Shown in pieces: positions 25,658 to 35,775 of a stretch of 64,000 nucleotides of DNA. Origin of the DNA: DATGKG01 sp963783145 (GTDB lineage: Bacteria > Desulfobacterota > Binatia > Binatales > Binataceae); assembly GCA_963783145.1 (NCBI GenBank), contig CAWAMM010000002.1, forward strand, positions 310,001 through 374,000, in the 5' to 3' direction. The position numbers and the translations under genes are program-made. How positions within the stretch are numbered: the first letter of the stretch is position 1; every line of letters starts with the position of its first letter. A model generated the notes under the pieces. The model was given only the letters and a program-made list of their open reading frames with translations, had not been told where the DNA came from and did no database searches.

Positions 25658-26029
25658 ATGCCGCCGCTCCACGACCCCACTAACGATTCGTTCCTGAAGC
25701 TCGCCGACGGATTGCGCGAGCTCGAAGTTGTGATTGGGGAAAAGGCGCGTCCGGTGGTTGCGCAAGTGCGCGAGGAGCTGCGGGAAGCGGTCGCGAGCCG
25801 CGAGCGGGGCGACATGACCGGCACGCTGGAGAAAATCCAGCGCGCGATGGAGCGGCTGGCGAATCTGGGCTCGGAAGTTGACCCTGCAGAAGGCGCCATG
25901 ATGCGCGAGATCGCACGAATCTTCATGCAATCCTTGAACTTTGGTGAGAAGGGCGCCGCCAAGGAGGTCGTCAATGTGATGCGACACAAGGCCGGCGATC
26001 CCAAGGACGACGACCGCACCGACTGGTAA
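25658..26029 (+). CDS. Small helical hypothetical protein
   Basis: A 123-aa protein, almost entirely alpha-helical and highly charged (ELEVVIGEKARPVVAQVREELREAVASRERGD, IQRAMERLANLG), without Cys, membrane segments or a signal peptide. It may form a coiled coil. Family unknown. It ends 36 bp before the transketolase gene on the same strand and could share its transcript. Its codon use looks like that of its neighbours. Confidence 0.65.
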   Translation: MPPLHDPTNDSFLKLADGLRELEVVIGEKARPVVAQVREELREAVASRERGDMTGTLEKIQRAMERLANLGSEVDPAEGAMMREIARIFMQSLNFGEKGAAKEVVNVMRHKAGDPKDDDRTDW

Positions 26030-26064
26030 GCGGCAAAACCTACAACGTGGCGGCGTAGTTGCTC

Positions 26065-28122
26065 ATGACGCCGTCCCTAGCACAATTGGTGATTAACGTG
26101 GCGGCAGCCGATTCCAAACTTGATCAGTCGCAACTGGATCAACTCTGCATCAATACGATTCGGACCCTTTCCATCGACATGGTGCAGAAGGCCAATTCGG
26201 GCCATCCCGGATTGCCGATGGGCATGGCGCCGACGGCGTACACGCTGTTTTCGCATTTCCTGCGCTTTAATCCGAAGAATCCGAAGTGGGTCGGGCGCGA
26301 TCGCTTCGTGCTCTCGGCGGGACACGGATCGGCCCTGATCTACTCGCTGCTCTATCTCTATGGCTACGACCTGCCGATGGAGCAGATCAAGCGCTTTCGC
26401 CAACTGGAAAGCATGACGCCCGGACATCCGGAGAACTTCCGCACCCCCGGCGTTGAGACCACCACCGGCCCGCTCGGACAAGGCTTCGCCACCGGAGTCG
26501 GGATGGCGATCGCAGCGAAGCACCTGGAGGCGCGCTTCGAACGCGATGGCAGCGGCCTCTTCGATTCCCGCATCTTCGCGATTGTCAGCGATGGCGACAT
26601 GATGGAAGGAATCTCGCATGAGGCGGCGTCGATCGCGGGCCACCTCGGGCTCGGCAACATCATCTATTTATATGACGACAATCACGTGACCCTCGATGGG
26701 CCCGCGCCGCTGTCGTTTTCGGAGGACGTGAATCGCCGCTTCGAGGCTTACCACTGGCATACGCAGGCGGTGGAGGACGGCAACGATATCGCGGCGATCG
26801 CCAAGGCGATTCAGGCGGCTATCGAGGTGAAGGACCGGCCCTCGCTGGTGCGCATTCGCACTATCATCGGATACGGCGCGCCTGATCAAGGGACCTCGGA
26901 AGTCCATGGCAAGGCGCTCGGCGTTGAGGGGGTTAAGGCCGCGAAAAAGTTTTACGGATGGCCGCTGGAGCCGGATTTCTTTATCCCCGACGCGGCGCTG
27001 AAGGAGTTTCGACAGGCCGTCGACAAGGGCAAGGAGTCAGAGGACGACTGGAATCGGCGCTTCGACACCTACTCGAAAAAGCATTCCGACGAGTCCAACG
27101 CATTCCATCAACTACACTCAGGCGAACTTCCCGCGGGCTGGGACGCCGATCTGCCGACCTTCACGCCCAAGGATATTCTCGCGACGCGCAAGTCAGCCTC
27201 GATGGTCGAGCAGGCCATCCTCAAGAAATATTGGGGACTGTTCGGAGGGTCGGCGGACCTGAACGAATCGACCTACACCGATATGGTAGGCGATAAGGAA
27301 TTCGAGAAGGGCAACTACGCGGGCCGCAACCTTAAGTTCGGCGTGCGCGAACACGGTATGTGCGGCGCGCTCAACGGCATCGCGCATAGCGGCGCGTTCA
27401 TTCCATATGGGTCGAGCTTTTTCTGCTTCACCGACTATGCGCGCGGGTCGATTCGCCTCGCTTGCTTGATGAAGCTGCACGTAATCTGGGTCTTCACGCA
27501 TGACTCCATCGGTCTCGGCGAGGATGGCCCGACCCATCAACCGATCGAGCATCTCACCGGGATTCGCGCGCTACCCAACATCACGCTGATTCGTCCCGGC
27601 GACGCGAATGAAGCGCGCGAAGCATGGCGCGCCGCGCTGCTGCATAAGGATGGGCCGACGATGATGGTGCTGAGCCGGCAGACGGTGCCCACGTTCGATC
27701 GCACCGACATGGCGCCCGCCAGCGAATTGCATAAGGGCGCCTACGTTCTGACCGAGACCAAAGGCAAGACGCCGGACGTTATTTTGATCGCGACCGGCAG
27801 CGAACTCATGTTCGCGGTCGGGGCGAAGCCGGAGCTGGAGAAGAAGGGGCATGCGGTCCGCGTCGTGAGCATGCCCAGTTTTGAAATCTTCGAGCGGCAG
27901 ACGCAGGCCTATCGCGATTCAGTTTTACCGCCCGACAATCGCAAGCGGTTAGCGATCGAAGCTGGTTCACCGTTGTGCTGGCACAAATGGATCGGACTCG
28001 AGGGCGATATGATAGGAATGACGACCTTTGGCGACTCTGCCCCATACAAGGACCTGGCGCCGTACTTCGGATTCACCATCGAGAACGTCGTCGCACGCGC
28101 GGAGAAACTGATCGCGCGCTAA
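26065..28122 (+). CDS. tkt: Transketolase
   Basis: A 685-aa thiamine-diphosphate enzyme. The N-terminal signature is ANSGHPGLPMGMAPTAYTLF, the ThDP/Mg motif is SDGDMMEGISHEAASIAGHLGLGNIIYLYDDN, and the second domain has FTHDSIGLGEDGPTHQPIEHL; the C-terminal domain is complete. It moves two-carbon units between sugar phosphates in the pentose phosphate pathway. ATG 26065 is chosen; TTG 26059 and GTG 26098 are alternatives. It is followed at 13 bp by transaldolase and then 6-phosphogluconolactonase, a compact pentose-phosphate cluster. Confidence 0.95.
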   Translation: MTPSLAQLVINVAAADSKLDQSQLDQLCINTIRTLSIDMVQKANSGHPGLPMGMAPTAYTLFSHFLRFNPKNPKWVGRDRFVLSAGHGSALIYSLLYLYGYDLPMEQIKRFRQLESMTPGHPENFRTPGVETTTGPLGQGFATGVGMAIAAKHLEARFERDGSGLFDSRIFAIVSDGDMMEGISHEAASIAGHLGLGNIIYLYDDNHVTLDGPAPLSFSEDVNRRFEAYHWHTQAVEDGNDIAAIAKAIQAAIEVKDRPSLVRIRTIIGYGAPDQGTSEVHGKALGVEGVKAAKKFYGWPLEPDFFIPDAALKEFRQAVDKGKESEDDWNRRFDTYSKKHSDESNAFHQLHSGELPAGWDADLPTFTPKDILATRKSASMVEQAILKKYWGLFGGSADLNESTYTDMVGDKEFEKGNYAGRNLKFGVREHGMCGALNGIAHSGAFIPYGSSFFCFTDYARGSIRLACLMKLHVIWVFTHDSIGLGEDGPTHQPIEHLTGIRALPNITLIRPGDANEAREAWRAALLHKDGPTMMVLSRQTVPTFDRTDMAPASELHKGAYVLTETKGKTPDVILIATGSELMFAVGAKPELEKKGHAVRVVSMPSFEIFERQTQAYRDSVLPPDNRKRLAIEAGSPLCWHKWIGLEGDMIGMTTFGDSAPYKDLAPYFGFTIENVVARAEKLIAR

Positions 28123-28135
28123 CGGGAGAAATATC

Positions 28136-29278
28136 ATGGCAGAAAATCCATTGAAGCAACTCGACCGTTTAGGCCAGGCGCCGTGGTTGGATTACATCCG
28201 ACGGACACTGCTCCCCTCTGCCGAGTTCAAACGCATGCTCGCCGAAGATGGGCTCAAGGGGATGACCTCGAATCCCACCATTTTCGAGAAAGCCATCGAC
28301 GGCTCCTCGGATTACGACGAGCAGTTCGTGCAGTTGGTGCGCGAGGGCAAAGAGGTCATGGAAATTTACGAAGCCCTGACGATCCAGGACATCCAGACTG
28401 CCTGTGACGCGTTGCGACCGCTATACGATTCGACCTCCAGCAAGCATGGCTACGTCAGTTACGAGGTCTCGCCGCTGCTCGCCAATGACACCGATGGCAC
28501 CATCAAGGCGGCGCGCCGCTATTGGGGCCGAATCGCGCGGCCCAATGTCATGATCAAAGTGCCGTCGACACCTGCGGGACTACCCGCGATCGAAACGCTG
28601 ATTTCAGAGGGCATCAACGTCAACGTCACCCTGATGTTCTCGATGAACCACTACAACAACGTCGCCGAGGCCTACATCAAGGGCATCGAGAAACGCGCGC
28701 AAAATGGCGGTGCCATTGGCAAGGTATTCTCGGTGGCCAGTTTCTTCGTGAGCCGGGTCGAGACCCTGGTCGACAAGAAACTCGACGCGAAACTCAAACA
28801 GAAGAATGATGCCGCCGTCGCGGCACTCAAGGGCAAGGCCGCGGTCGCCAATACCAAGCTGGTCTATCAGCGTTACAAGGAAATTTTCCTCGGCCAGCGC
28901 TTCGCCGCGATGAAGCAGAAGGGCGCGCGCACGCAGTGGCCGCTATGGGCCTCGACCGGCACCAAGGACAAAGCTTACAGCGACGTCAAGTACATCGACG
29001 AGCTCATCGGACCCGACACCGTTAACACGATGCCCCCGGCGACGATGGACGCGTTCCGCGATCACGGCAAAGCGGCGGCGACCCTCGAAGCCAACCTCGA
29101 TGAGTCGCGCGACGCGGTCAACAGACTCAAGGCGGCCGGAATCGATTTGAATGATGTAGGCCAAGAGCTGCAGCTGGAAGGCGTCGATCTGTTCAAGAAA
29201 TCATTTGAGGATCTGCTCGCCGCGACGAGCAACCATCGCAATCGAGTATTGAGCGGGGAACAACGCGCCGCGAAGTAA
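28136..29278 (+). CDS. tal: Transaldolase
   Basis: A 380-aa long-form transaldolase. The N-terminus has GMTSNPTIFEKAI, the Schiff-base Lys lies in VMIKVPSTPAG (about residue 141), and GINVNVTLMFS and SVASFFVSRVETLVDK complete the barrel. The length fits the bacterial/actinobacterial Tal clade that often sits with transketolase and glucose-6-phosphate isomerase. It exchanges dihydroxyacetone units between sugar phosphates. A GGGAGAA ribosome-binding site precedes the ATG, 13 bp after the tkt stop. Confidence 0.94.
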   Translation: MAENPLKQLDRLGQAPWLDYIRRTLLPSAEFKRMLAEDGLKGMTSNPTIFEKAIDGSSDYDEQFVQLVREGKEVMEIYEALTIQDIQTACDALRPLYDSTSSKHGYVSYEVSPLLANDTDGTIKAARRYWGRIARPNVMIKVPSTPAGLPAIETLISEGINVNVTLMFSMNHYNNVAEAYIKGIEKRAQNGGAIGKVFSVASFFVSRVETLVDKKLDAKLKQKNDAAVAALKGKAAVANTKLVYQRYKEIFLGQRFAAMKQKGARTQWPLWASTGTKDKAYSDVKYIDELIGPDTVNTMPPATMDAFRDHGKAAATLEANLDESRDAVNRLKAAGIDLNDVGQELQLEGVDLFKKSFEDLLAATSNHRNRVLSGEQRAAK

Positions 29279-29304
29279 CGCATCGAAATCCAGATATTCA
29301 CCCG

Positions 29305-29346
29305 CGCGCTGCGCCACGACCTCGTGTCTGGCGCGGCGCGTCATTT
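29305..29346 (+). terminator. Hairpin after transaldolase gene
   Basis: CGCGCTGCGCCA (29305-29316) pairs with TGGCGCGGCGCG (29329-29340) in a 12-bp stem with one G-T pair, followed by TCATTTTC. It is a strong stem with a weak T-tract, so it may terminate or attenuate between tal and pgl. Confidence 0.5.
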
Positions 29347-29373
29347 TCTCGGTAAATTTAATTCGGCAATAAC

Positions 29374-30117
29374 ATGAGCGAACGTCAAATCATCATCCTG
29401 GATACGGCCGAAGACCTTTTCGTGCGCGCCGCCGAAGAAATCGCACATGTCGCTGGCGAAGCGATCTGCATGCATGGCGAGTTCAACCTATGCCTCACCG
29501 GCGGCACCACTCCCGAGCGCACTTACGACCTTCTGGCGACTCGTTTCGAGTTGAGCGTGGATTGGAAGGAAGTGCAGTTTTACTGGGGTGACGAGCGATG
29601 CGTGCCGCCCGACGATCCCGCGAGCAATTATGCGATGGCTAATCGCACCATCCTCAGCAAGCTCAAACTCAAACCCGACCAGATTCATCGAATCCGCGGC
29701 GAGGACAAGCGTGAGGATGCGGCACGCGAGTATGAGGAAGAGTTGCGCAGCCGCTTGAACCTTGCGGACGGCGAATTTCCGCGCATGGACCTGATGATGC
29801 TCGGGCTGGGCACCAACTGCCACATGCTTTCGCTGTTTCCCGGGGTCCCTGCGCTCCATGAGCAGCATCGGCTGGTGGTTCCGGTCGAGGTCGAAGATAA
29901 GGTTCGCCATCGCATCACGTTAACCGCGCCGGTCATGAACAACAGCGCACGCATCATGTTCCTGGTGTCGGGCGAGGGCAAAGCCGCGGCAGTCAAGACC
30001 GTCCTCGAAGGCAAAGACGATCCCGATCGCGTACCGGCGCATCTGGTTGCACCGAAAGACGGGGTCGTTATCTGGATGATGGACAAAGCCGCCGCCAGCC
30101 GTCTTTCCAGTCACTAA
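29374..30117 (+). CDS. pgl: 6-phosphogluconolactonase
   Basis: A 247-aa protein of the Pgl/NagB fold (DevB type). FNLCLTGGTTPERTYDLL is the phosphate-binding motif, FYWGDERCVPPDDPASNYAM the conserved central segment, and MLGLGTNCHMLSLFPG the catalytic region. The family usually has GxGxDGHxxSLFPG, and here DGH is replaced by NCH, a change next to the catalytic His. It hydrolyses 6-phosphogluconolactone in the oxidative pentose phosphate branch. It lies 95 bp after tal with an intervening hairpin; no zwf or gnd is in the window. Confidence 0.9.
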   Translation: MSERQIIILDTAEDLFVRAAEEIAHVAGEAICMHGEFNLCLTGGTTPERTYDLLATRFELSVDWKEVQFYWGDERCVPPDDPASNYAMANRTILSKLKLKPDQIHRIRGEDKREDAAREYEEELRSRLNLADGEFPRMDLMMLGLGTNCHMLSLFPGVPALHEQHRLVVPVEVEDKVRHRITLTAPVMNNSARIMFLVSGEGKAAAVKTVLEGKDDPDRVPAHLVAPKDGVVIWMMDKAAASRLSSH

Positions 30118-30154
30118 CTCGACATCGCCCCAAGGTCGGCGGACAATTCGCTTG

Positions 30155-30733
30155 ATGATGCGCTTCGCAATCCGGCATTGGACCGGCATCCTCGTTACGG
30201 TTGTCCTTGGGTGGTGGGCGCTGATTTACCTGCCTGCGAGTCCCTCGTTCGCGGTCTTCCAATTGAAGCGCGCCATCGACGCGCGCGATGGCGACGCGGC
30301 GGCCCGCTACGTCAATTTTGAAAGCGTCGTAAAGCATGCGGGTTACGAGATGGTGCAGCAAAAAGCCAACGACCCGCTGAGCCAGATGGTGGGGCAGGGC
30401 GCCATCGATCTTTTTTCGAAGCCGCTGGCGCAGGCCGCGCGTGCGTACGCAGTCAAAGACGTCAACGACGGTTCCGACGACGTGCAGATGCCGCCAATTG
30501 CAGTCGTTGGTGCGATGGTAACGATGCATCGGGACGACGGCACCGCTTACACCCGCTTCGTTGACAAGAAGAAACAGGAGTGGGAAGTGCGGATGGCGCG
30601 CAACGAGGATGGGGTGTGGCAAGTCACCGAAGTGAAAAACATTCAGCAGCTCCTCGACAAGCTACAGCGCGACGCCGAAAAACGATACAACCAGCAGGCA
30701 CCGCTGCCATCGTCGCCTCCGTCATCGCCGTAA
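30155..30733 (+). CDS. DUF2939-like membrane-anchored protein
   Basis: A protein of about 192 aa with one N-terminal transmembrane segment (GILVTVVLGWWALIYL) followed by SPSFAVFQLKRAIDARDGDAAARYVNFESV, the signature of DUF2939, and a domain exported or facing the periplasm. The C-terminus is Pro/Ser-rich. The function is not known. TTG 30152, ATG 30155 and ATG 30158 are competing starts. It is 37 bp downstream of pgl and could be cotranscribed. Confidence 0.72.
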   Translation: MMRFAIRHWTGILVTVVLGWWALIYLPASPSFAVFQLKRAIDARDGDAAARYVNFESVVKHAGYEMVQQKANDPLSQMVGQGAIDLFSKPLAQAARAYAVKDVNDGSDDVQMPPIAVVGAMVTMHRDDGTAYTRFVDKKKQEWEVRMARNEDGVWQVTEVKNIQQLLDKLQRDAEKRYNQQAPLPSSPPSSP

Positions 30734-30871
30734 AGATGACGCGATTGTTCGCGAAATGTTAACCCAGCCCAGCGGGGCCTGCGTTTACTCCGCCCCGTTC
30801 GGCGAGTACACTTAATCGTCGCGGCGGGCTCTTGCGGCTTCGCCGCACTTTAGTATCCGCCTCTTCAAAAA

Positions 30872-32728
30872 ATGCGCCGACAAAATATTCGCAATCTGGC
30901 TATCGTCGCTCACGTCGATCACGGCAAAACCACCCTGGTCGATGCGATGCTGCGTCAATCCGGCGTATTTCGCGCCAATGAAAATCTCGTCGATCGCGTG
31001 ATGGATTCCAACGCGCTGGAACGCGAGCGCGGCATCACCATCATGGCAAAGAATACCTCGATCCTGTGGGGCACTACCCGGATCAATATCGTCGATACAC
31101 CAGGACATTCCGACTTCGGTGGCGAGGTTGAACGCACGCTTTCGATGGTTGATGGCATCCTGCTTTTAGTTGATGCGTGTGAAGGACCGCTGCCGCAGAC
31201 GCGCTTCGTGCTGAAGAAGGCGCTCGAGGCGGGGCTGTCCGCGATCCTGTGCATCAACAAAATCGACCGCGCCGATGCGCGCACCGCCGATGTCCTCGAC
31301 GAGGTTTACGATCTCTTCATCGATCTCGGCGCCGAAGAAGATCAGCTCGATTTTCCGATCCTTTATACCAACGCGCGAATCGGGACTGCGGTCACGAAAT
31401 TCGGCGAGCACGGCGAAAATCTTCAGCCGCTGTTCGAGACCATCATCAGTCACTTGCCCGGGCCCGAGGTAGATCCCGAGGCGACGCTGCAGTTCCAGGC
31501 CAACAACCTCGACTACGATGACTATGTCGGACGTCTCGCGATCGGCCGCGTGGTTGCCGGCTCGATGGAAGACGGTCGCCAGTACTCGCTATGCCACTTG
31601 GACGGTACGAAGAGCGTTTGCAAGGTCGCGCATCTCTATGCATGGCAGGGTTTGAAGCGCATCGAGGTCGACCGCGCCGAGGCGGGAGATATCGTGATGG
31701 TGGCGGGTCTGGAGGATATCGAAATCGGCGAGACGATTGCCGACCTTGAAAATCCACGGCCCCTGGCCGGCATCCGCATCGATGAGCCGACCGTCGCGAT
31801 GACTTTTTCCGTCAACAATTCTCCTTGGGCGGGACGCGAGGGGCAGTTCGTGACCTCGCGCAAGCTCGGCGAGCGCATCATCCACGAGTCGCGCCGAAAC
31901 GTCAGCATCAAAGTTGAACCGATCAGCGCCGACCAATGGCGCGTGATGGGTCGCGGCGAGCTGCAACTGGCGGTGATCGTCGAAACAATGCGGCGCGAGG
32001 GTTACGAGCTTCAGGTCTCGAAGCCGACCGTTGTCACCAAGCAGAAGGATGGCGGGATCCTCGAGCCGATGGAGTTTCTCGTCATCGATATACCGGAAGA
32101 ATGCATCGGCATCGTCACGCAGCTGCTGTCGGCGCGCAAAGGCAAGATGCGCACGATGGTGACGCATGCGAGCGGCCGCGTGCGGCTCGAATACGACGTT
32201 CCGTCGCGCGGATTGATCGGATTTCGCGGACGCTTCCTGCAGGAGACGCGCGGCGCCGGCGTGATGCATTCAATCTTCAACGGCTATATTCCATGGGCGG
32301 GGAACATCCGCTCGCGTCAGAACGGCGCGATGATTTCCGACCGCGAGGGCAACGCGACCGGCTACGCGATTTTCCATCTGCAGGAACGCGGCAAGTTCTT
32401 CGTTTCGGCCGGTGATCCGGTGTATGAAGGCATGATCGTCGGCGAGTATGCGCGTGAGACCAATCTGCCGGTCAATGTGTGCCGGGAAAAGAAGCTCACT
32501 AACATCCGCGCCGCCGGCCATGACGAGGCGATTCGCCTGACGACGCCGATTATTCCCACGCTTGACACGGCGCTCGAGTGGGTCGACGAAGAGGAACTGG
32601 TCGAGGTGACGCCCAAGTCGGTGCGAATCCGCAACCGGATTCTGAAAACGGCGCTCCGCGACAAGCATCGTGCTGGATGGTCCGATAGTGCTGCCGCCCC
32701 CAAGGTCGAAGCCTCCGAACGCGAATAG
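30872..32728 (+). CDS. typA: Ribosome-associated translational GTPase TypA/BipA
   Basis: A 618-aa elongation-factor-like GTPase. G1 is AHVDHGKTTLVDAML (residues 13-27), the switch segment is ERERGITIMAKNTS, G3 is DTPGHSDFGGEVER, and G4 is CINKIDRADAR. EF-G-like domains III and V follow, with the TypA-specific C-terminal domain (GRFLQETRGAGVMHSIFNGY, RQNGAMISDREG). It works in ribosome assembly and stress adaptation. The typical length and the position of the AHVDHG motif fix the start. Confidence 0.96.
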   Translation: MRRQNIRNLAIVAHVDHGKTTLVDAMLRQSGVFRANENLVDRVMDSNALERERGITIMAKNTSILWGTTRINIVDTPGHSDFGGEVERTLSMVDGILLLVDACEGPLPQTRFVLKKALEAGLSAILCINKIDRADARTADVLDEVYDLFIDLGAEEDQLDFPILYTNARIGTAVTKFGEHGENLQPLFETIISHLPGPEVDPEATLQFQANNLDYDDYVGRLAIGRVVAGSMEDGRQYSLCHLDGTKSVCKVAHLYAWQGLKRIEVDRAEAGDIVMVAGLEDIEIGETIADLENPRPLAGIRIDEPTVAMTFSVNNSPWAGREGQFVTSRKLGERIIHESRRNVSIKVEPISADQWRVMGRGELQLAVIVETMRREGYELQVSKPTVVTKQKDGGILEPMEFLVIDIPEECIGIVTQLLSARKGKMRTMVTHASGRVRLEYDVPSRGLIGFRGRFLQETRGAGVMHSIFNGYIPWAGNIRSRQNGAMISDREGNATGYAIFHLQERGKFFVSAGDPVYEGMIVGEYARETNLPVNVCREKKLTNIRAAGHDEAIRLTTPIIPTLDTALEWVDEEELVEVTPKSVRIRNRILKTALRDKHRAGWSDSAAAPKVEASERE

Positions 32729-32776
32729 CCGCGCGATCTCCCACGCCTCCGACAATTTAGTTGAGCGTTGCCAACG

Positions 32777-35773
32777 ATGAAGCTCATCGTGCGCATCGCC
32801 AGCATCGCCGCAGGTCTGCTCATTTCCCTCGCGGTGTCAGTGGTAGTCCTAATCTACTTCAATCAACGGCGCATCATTTTGGGCGTGCTGGCCGCGGTCA
32901 AGCAGCAAACCGGCATCGCCATCGTCCCAGCCTCTGGCCATCTCGAGGTCAGAGACCATCTAATCGTCGAGCTTGATCATCCGCGTGTGTTGTCCGGCGA
33001 TCACGAACTCGTTTCGCTCGATAGAATTCGCGCGGTGGTCAACTTCCGTTCGATGTTCACCCATGGTCTGCCACTGCGCGAACTCGACCTTGAGGGACCT
33101 GCGCTCACCGCTCCCTTCAACGCGAATTCCGTCGGCAACGCTGGGATACCGCACCCCGATGGTAAGGATGTCAGGGAGATTGTTGGGCGACTGGGCGATC
33201 TCGCGCAAATCACTCAACGCCTCGAGATTACCCATCTGGAGTTGCGCGATCAGTCGGGAACGTTGCTTCTGCGTGGTGCGAGTCTGGTCGCATACCATCG
33301 GCACGCGACCCCGAATCTGTGGGCGATTAGTTTCAAGGCCGACTGCGAGTTTCCCAAAATGCAAGGTGCTCATGCGGCGGGCCATTTCACCCTCGGCGAA
33401 GGTGGCGTTCTGCTCCCCTCGCAGGCGGCGGAAGGAAAGTTGCAGTTCGCGAAGTTGCCGCTTCGGCACCTTACCATCGGAAACCTCGAGGTGGACGGCC
33501 AATCGCATGGCGAGGTCAAGTTTTCGGTCGCGCACGACGCCACCATCGAGGGTGAGGCGGAGCTCGGGGTGAAGGAGTTGAGCATTCGCAGCCCGGACCT
33601 CTCGACGCCGCTCGAGCTTGGCGCCTACGCGCTGGAAGCTCGCTTCAGCACTTCTTCTCAGCAAGTGACGATCTCAAACGCAAAACTGACTCACGAGGGC
33701 AAGTCGATTGTGGCGGCCCAGGCGTCCATCCAAAGGCCCTACGAATCGAATCCCGAGATCGCGGTCGGAATTGCGGAATTGAATCTCGCATGGAAGGACA
33801 TTCTGGCCTCAATCCGCCGGCTGAAACGGCGGCCACGGCAGCTCGACGTGCTTACGCGCCAAATGAAGTCGGGACAAATCGAGGTCGAGAAGGCGTCGTT
33901 CGATTCGCCACTCTCCGCGCTGGAAAACCTCTCGCTCGAGGCGGTGCTGGCGAAGCTTTCGGCGACTGCGACCCTCACCGAATTGAGCTTCGCCGCACCG
34001 GCGGAAACCCGCTTACCGGAAGTGACCGGCGCAAGCATCCGGATCCTCTTCGCGAAGCGGATCCTGTCGCTGCTGCAAGGGAGCGCGAAAATCGGCAGCT
34101 CTGAGTTGCATGATATCGCAGCACGAATTGATCTGAGTAAGACGCTGGACAACGTTCCTTATCAAGTTTCCATGCAGGGCGATCTCGATTTGGCGGAACT
34201 GCGGCCCGCAGCTGTAAAGCTGCTCGATCAATTCAACGTTCACGAGCGCGATAGACTGGGCGCGATCCAGGGCGGTGCAGATATCGATGTCGATGCCTCG
34301 GGGTCATTGCGCAAAAATCAGCCGACGCGCCCGGAAAAGTATCGAGTCGAAATCGAGCCGCGCAGCGTGACGGTCGGGTTTCGTGGCGCCCCGGGTCCGA
34401 TCGGGCTCGCCTCAGGAACCGTGACGCTGCAACCGGACAGTATCGTACTCAAAAAAGTCAGCGCGCGGGCGACCGGCGGGACCGCGGATTTCGATGGCGC
34501 ACTGCAGATCGGAAAGGTCGGGCTGCGAACCAGCGGCTTGCGCATCGAGATGCATCAGATGCCGATCGATCGATGGCTTGAGGGGGTGGTCGATCCCGAT
34601 GATTTCAGCGCGACCGGAAATGTCGGCGGAGCGCTGGTCATTACCGGGGATCCGCACGACGGGTTTCTCGCCAACGGCAAGCTTACGCTGCAGAACGGGA
34701 GAGTGCAGTTCGGCTTCCTCCGTTCGCCGATTTTTGTGCATCCCGCGATCATGACGATTCGCGACCACACCTTGGCGGTCTCGATGCCGGCGGCGGAACT
34801 CGAGAAGTCGCCGATTGAATTCAACCTCAGCGTGCCCGATCTCCGCCACCCTTCGCTCCGCGTCGACTCCAACGTGCAACGGCTCGATATCGCAGTCCTT
34901 AAGTTTGTCAGGCTGCCATGGATGCCGCCGACTCCCACTCACCCCCCAGAATTCCCGATCAGCGGCCATGTCGAGGCGCGCGAGGCTATCCTGCAATCGC
35001 TGGTTATGAAGAACGCGAAGACCGACTTCAAATATCGCCATGGCGATTGGAGCGTCGACAATCTGACCGCTTCGAGTATGGAGGGCCACTTGAGCTTTAC
35101 CATCATCGGTCGGAAGAAAGATGACTGGATGCACATCCTCAGCAGGGCTCAGAACCTGAATGTGGCGGCGTTGTTTCTGATGAGCAGGAAAATGACCCGC
35201 TCGCCGGTCTCTGGAAGGCTCGACGCGACCGCGGATTTATGGGCCGATACCGACGGCGACTTTTTTTCGACGATGGGCGGGACCACCATTCTGAAGCTGC
35301 GCGATGGTAACGTTGACCGCTTCACTTTACTGTCGCGCCTGCTCGAATTGATCGATCTGAGGAGTTGGCTGACCGCCAAGGTTCCCGATCCTCGCGTCTC
35401 CGGACTGCAGTTCCGTACCGTGAGCGCCGACTTCAAAGGCAGCCGGGGAGTTCTCTACACCGACGATCTGGTGCTCGACGGCCCGGTCATCGACATCGTC
35501 GCCAGCGGCAATGTCAACCTGGACCAATCGACCCTCGACATGAAAGTCGGGATGATTCCGTTCAATACCGTGACCTGGTTGCTCGGGGGCATACCACTGG
35601 TAGGAAAAAATGTTGCGGGAGGTACCAAGAGCATCATCTCCGCGTACTTCAACGTTTACGGACCGATCAGCGATCCTCACGTGACTCCCGCCCCGATAAG
35701 TACGGTGGCCGAGTTGCTCAAGAAAACCTTCGGCCTTCCAATCAACCTGATCCGGCCTGATACCATAAAGTAG
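32777..35773 (+). CDS. AsmA/YhdP-like large periplasmic protein
   Basis: A 998-aa protein with an N-terminal membrane anchor (IVRIASIAAGLLISLAVSVVVLIYF), followed by a long beta-rich region with repeated x-L-x-L-x-x-P strands as in AsmA/TamB-family proteins. Its C-terminal 180 residues resemble the AsmA-like C-terminal domain (LKLRDGNVDRFTLLSRLLELIDLRSWL, LDQSTLDMKVGMIPFNTVTWLL). Such proteins bridge inner and outer membrane and are implicated in phospholipid transport. ATG 32777 is preferred over TTG 32768. The small glutaredoxin-like gene begins 2 bp after its stop. Confidence 0.8.
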   Translation: MKLIVRIASIAAGLLISLAVSVVVLIYFNQRRIILGVLAAVKQQTGIAIVPASGHLEVRDHLIVELDHPRVLSGDHELVSLDRIRAVVNFRSMFTHGLPLRELDLEGPALTAPFNANSVGNAGIPHPDGKDVREIVGRLGDLAQITQRLEITHLELRDQSGTLLLRGASLVAYHRHATPNLWAISFKADCEFPKMQGAHAAGHFTLGEGGVLLPSQAAEGKLQFAKLPLRHLTIGNLEVDGQSHGEVKFSVAHDATIEGEAELGVKELSIRSPDLSTPLELGAYALEARFSTSSQQVTISNAKLTHEGKSIVAAQASIQRPYESNPEIAVGIAELNLAWKDILASIRRLKRRPRQLDVLTRQMKSGQIEVEKASFDSPLSALENLSLEAVLAKLSATATLTELSFAAPAETRLPEVTGASIRILFAKRILSLLQGSAKIGSSELHDIAARIDLSKTLDNVPYQVSMQGDLDLAELRPAAVKLLDQFNVHERDRLGAIQGGADIDVDASGSLRKNQPTRPEKYRVEIEPRSVTVGFRGAPGPIGLASGTVTLQPDSIVLKKVSARATGGTADFDGALQIGKVGLRTSGLRIEMHQMPIDRWLEGVVDPDDFSATGNVGGALVITGDPHDGFLANGKLTLQNGRVQFGFLRSPIFVHPAIMTIRDHTLAVSMPAAELEKSPIEFNLSVPDLRHPSLRVDSNVQRLDIAVLKFVRLPWMPPTPTHPPEFPISGHVEAREAILQSLVMKNAKTDFKYRHGDWSVDNLTASSMEGHLSFTIIGRKKDDWMHILSRAQNLNVAALFLMSRKMTRSPVSGRLDATADLWADTDGDFFSTMGGTTILKLRDGNVDRFTLLSRLLELIDLRSWLTAKVPDPRVSGLQFRTVSADFKGSRGVLYTDDLVLDGPVIDIVASGNVNLDQSTLDMKVGMIPFNTVTWLLGGIPLVGKNVAGGTKSIISAYFNVYGPISDPHVTPAPISTVAELLKKTFGLPINLIRPDTIK

Positions 35774-35775
35774 CC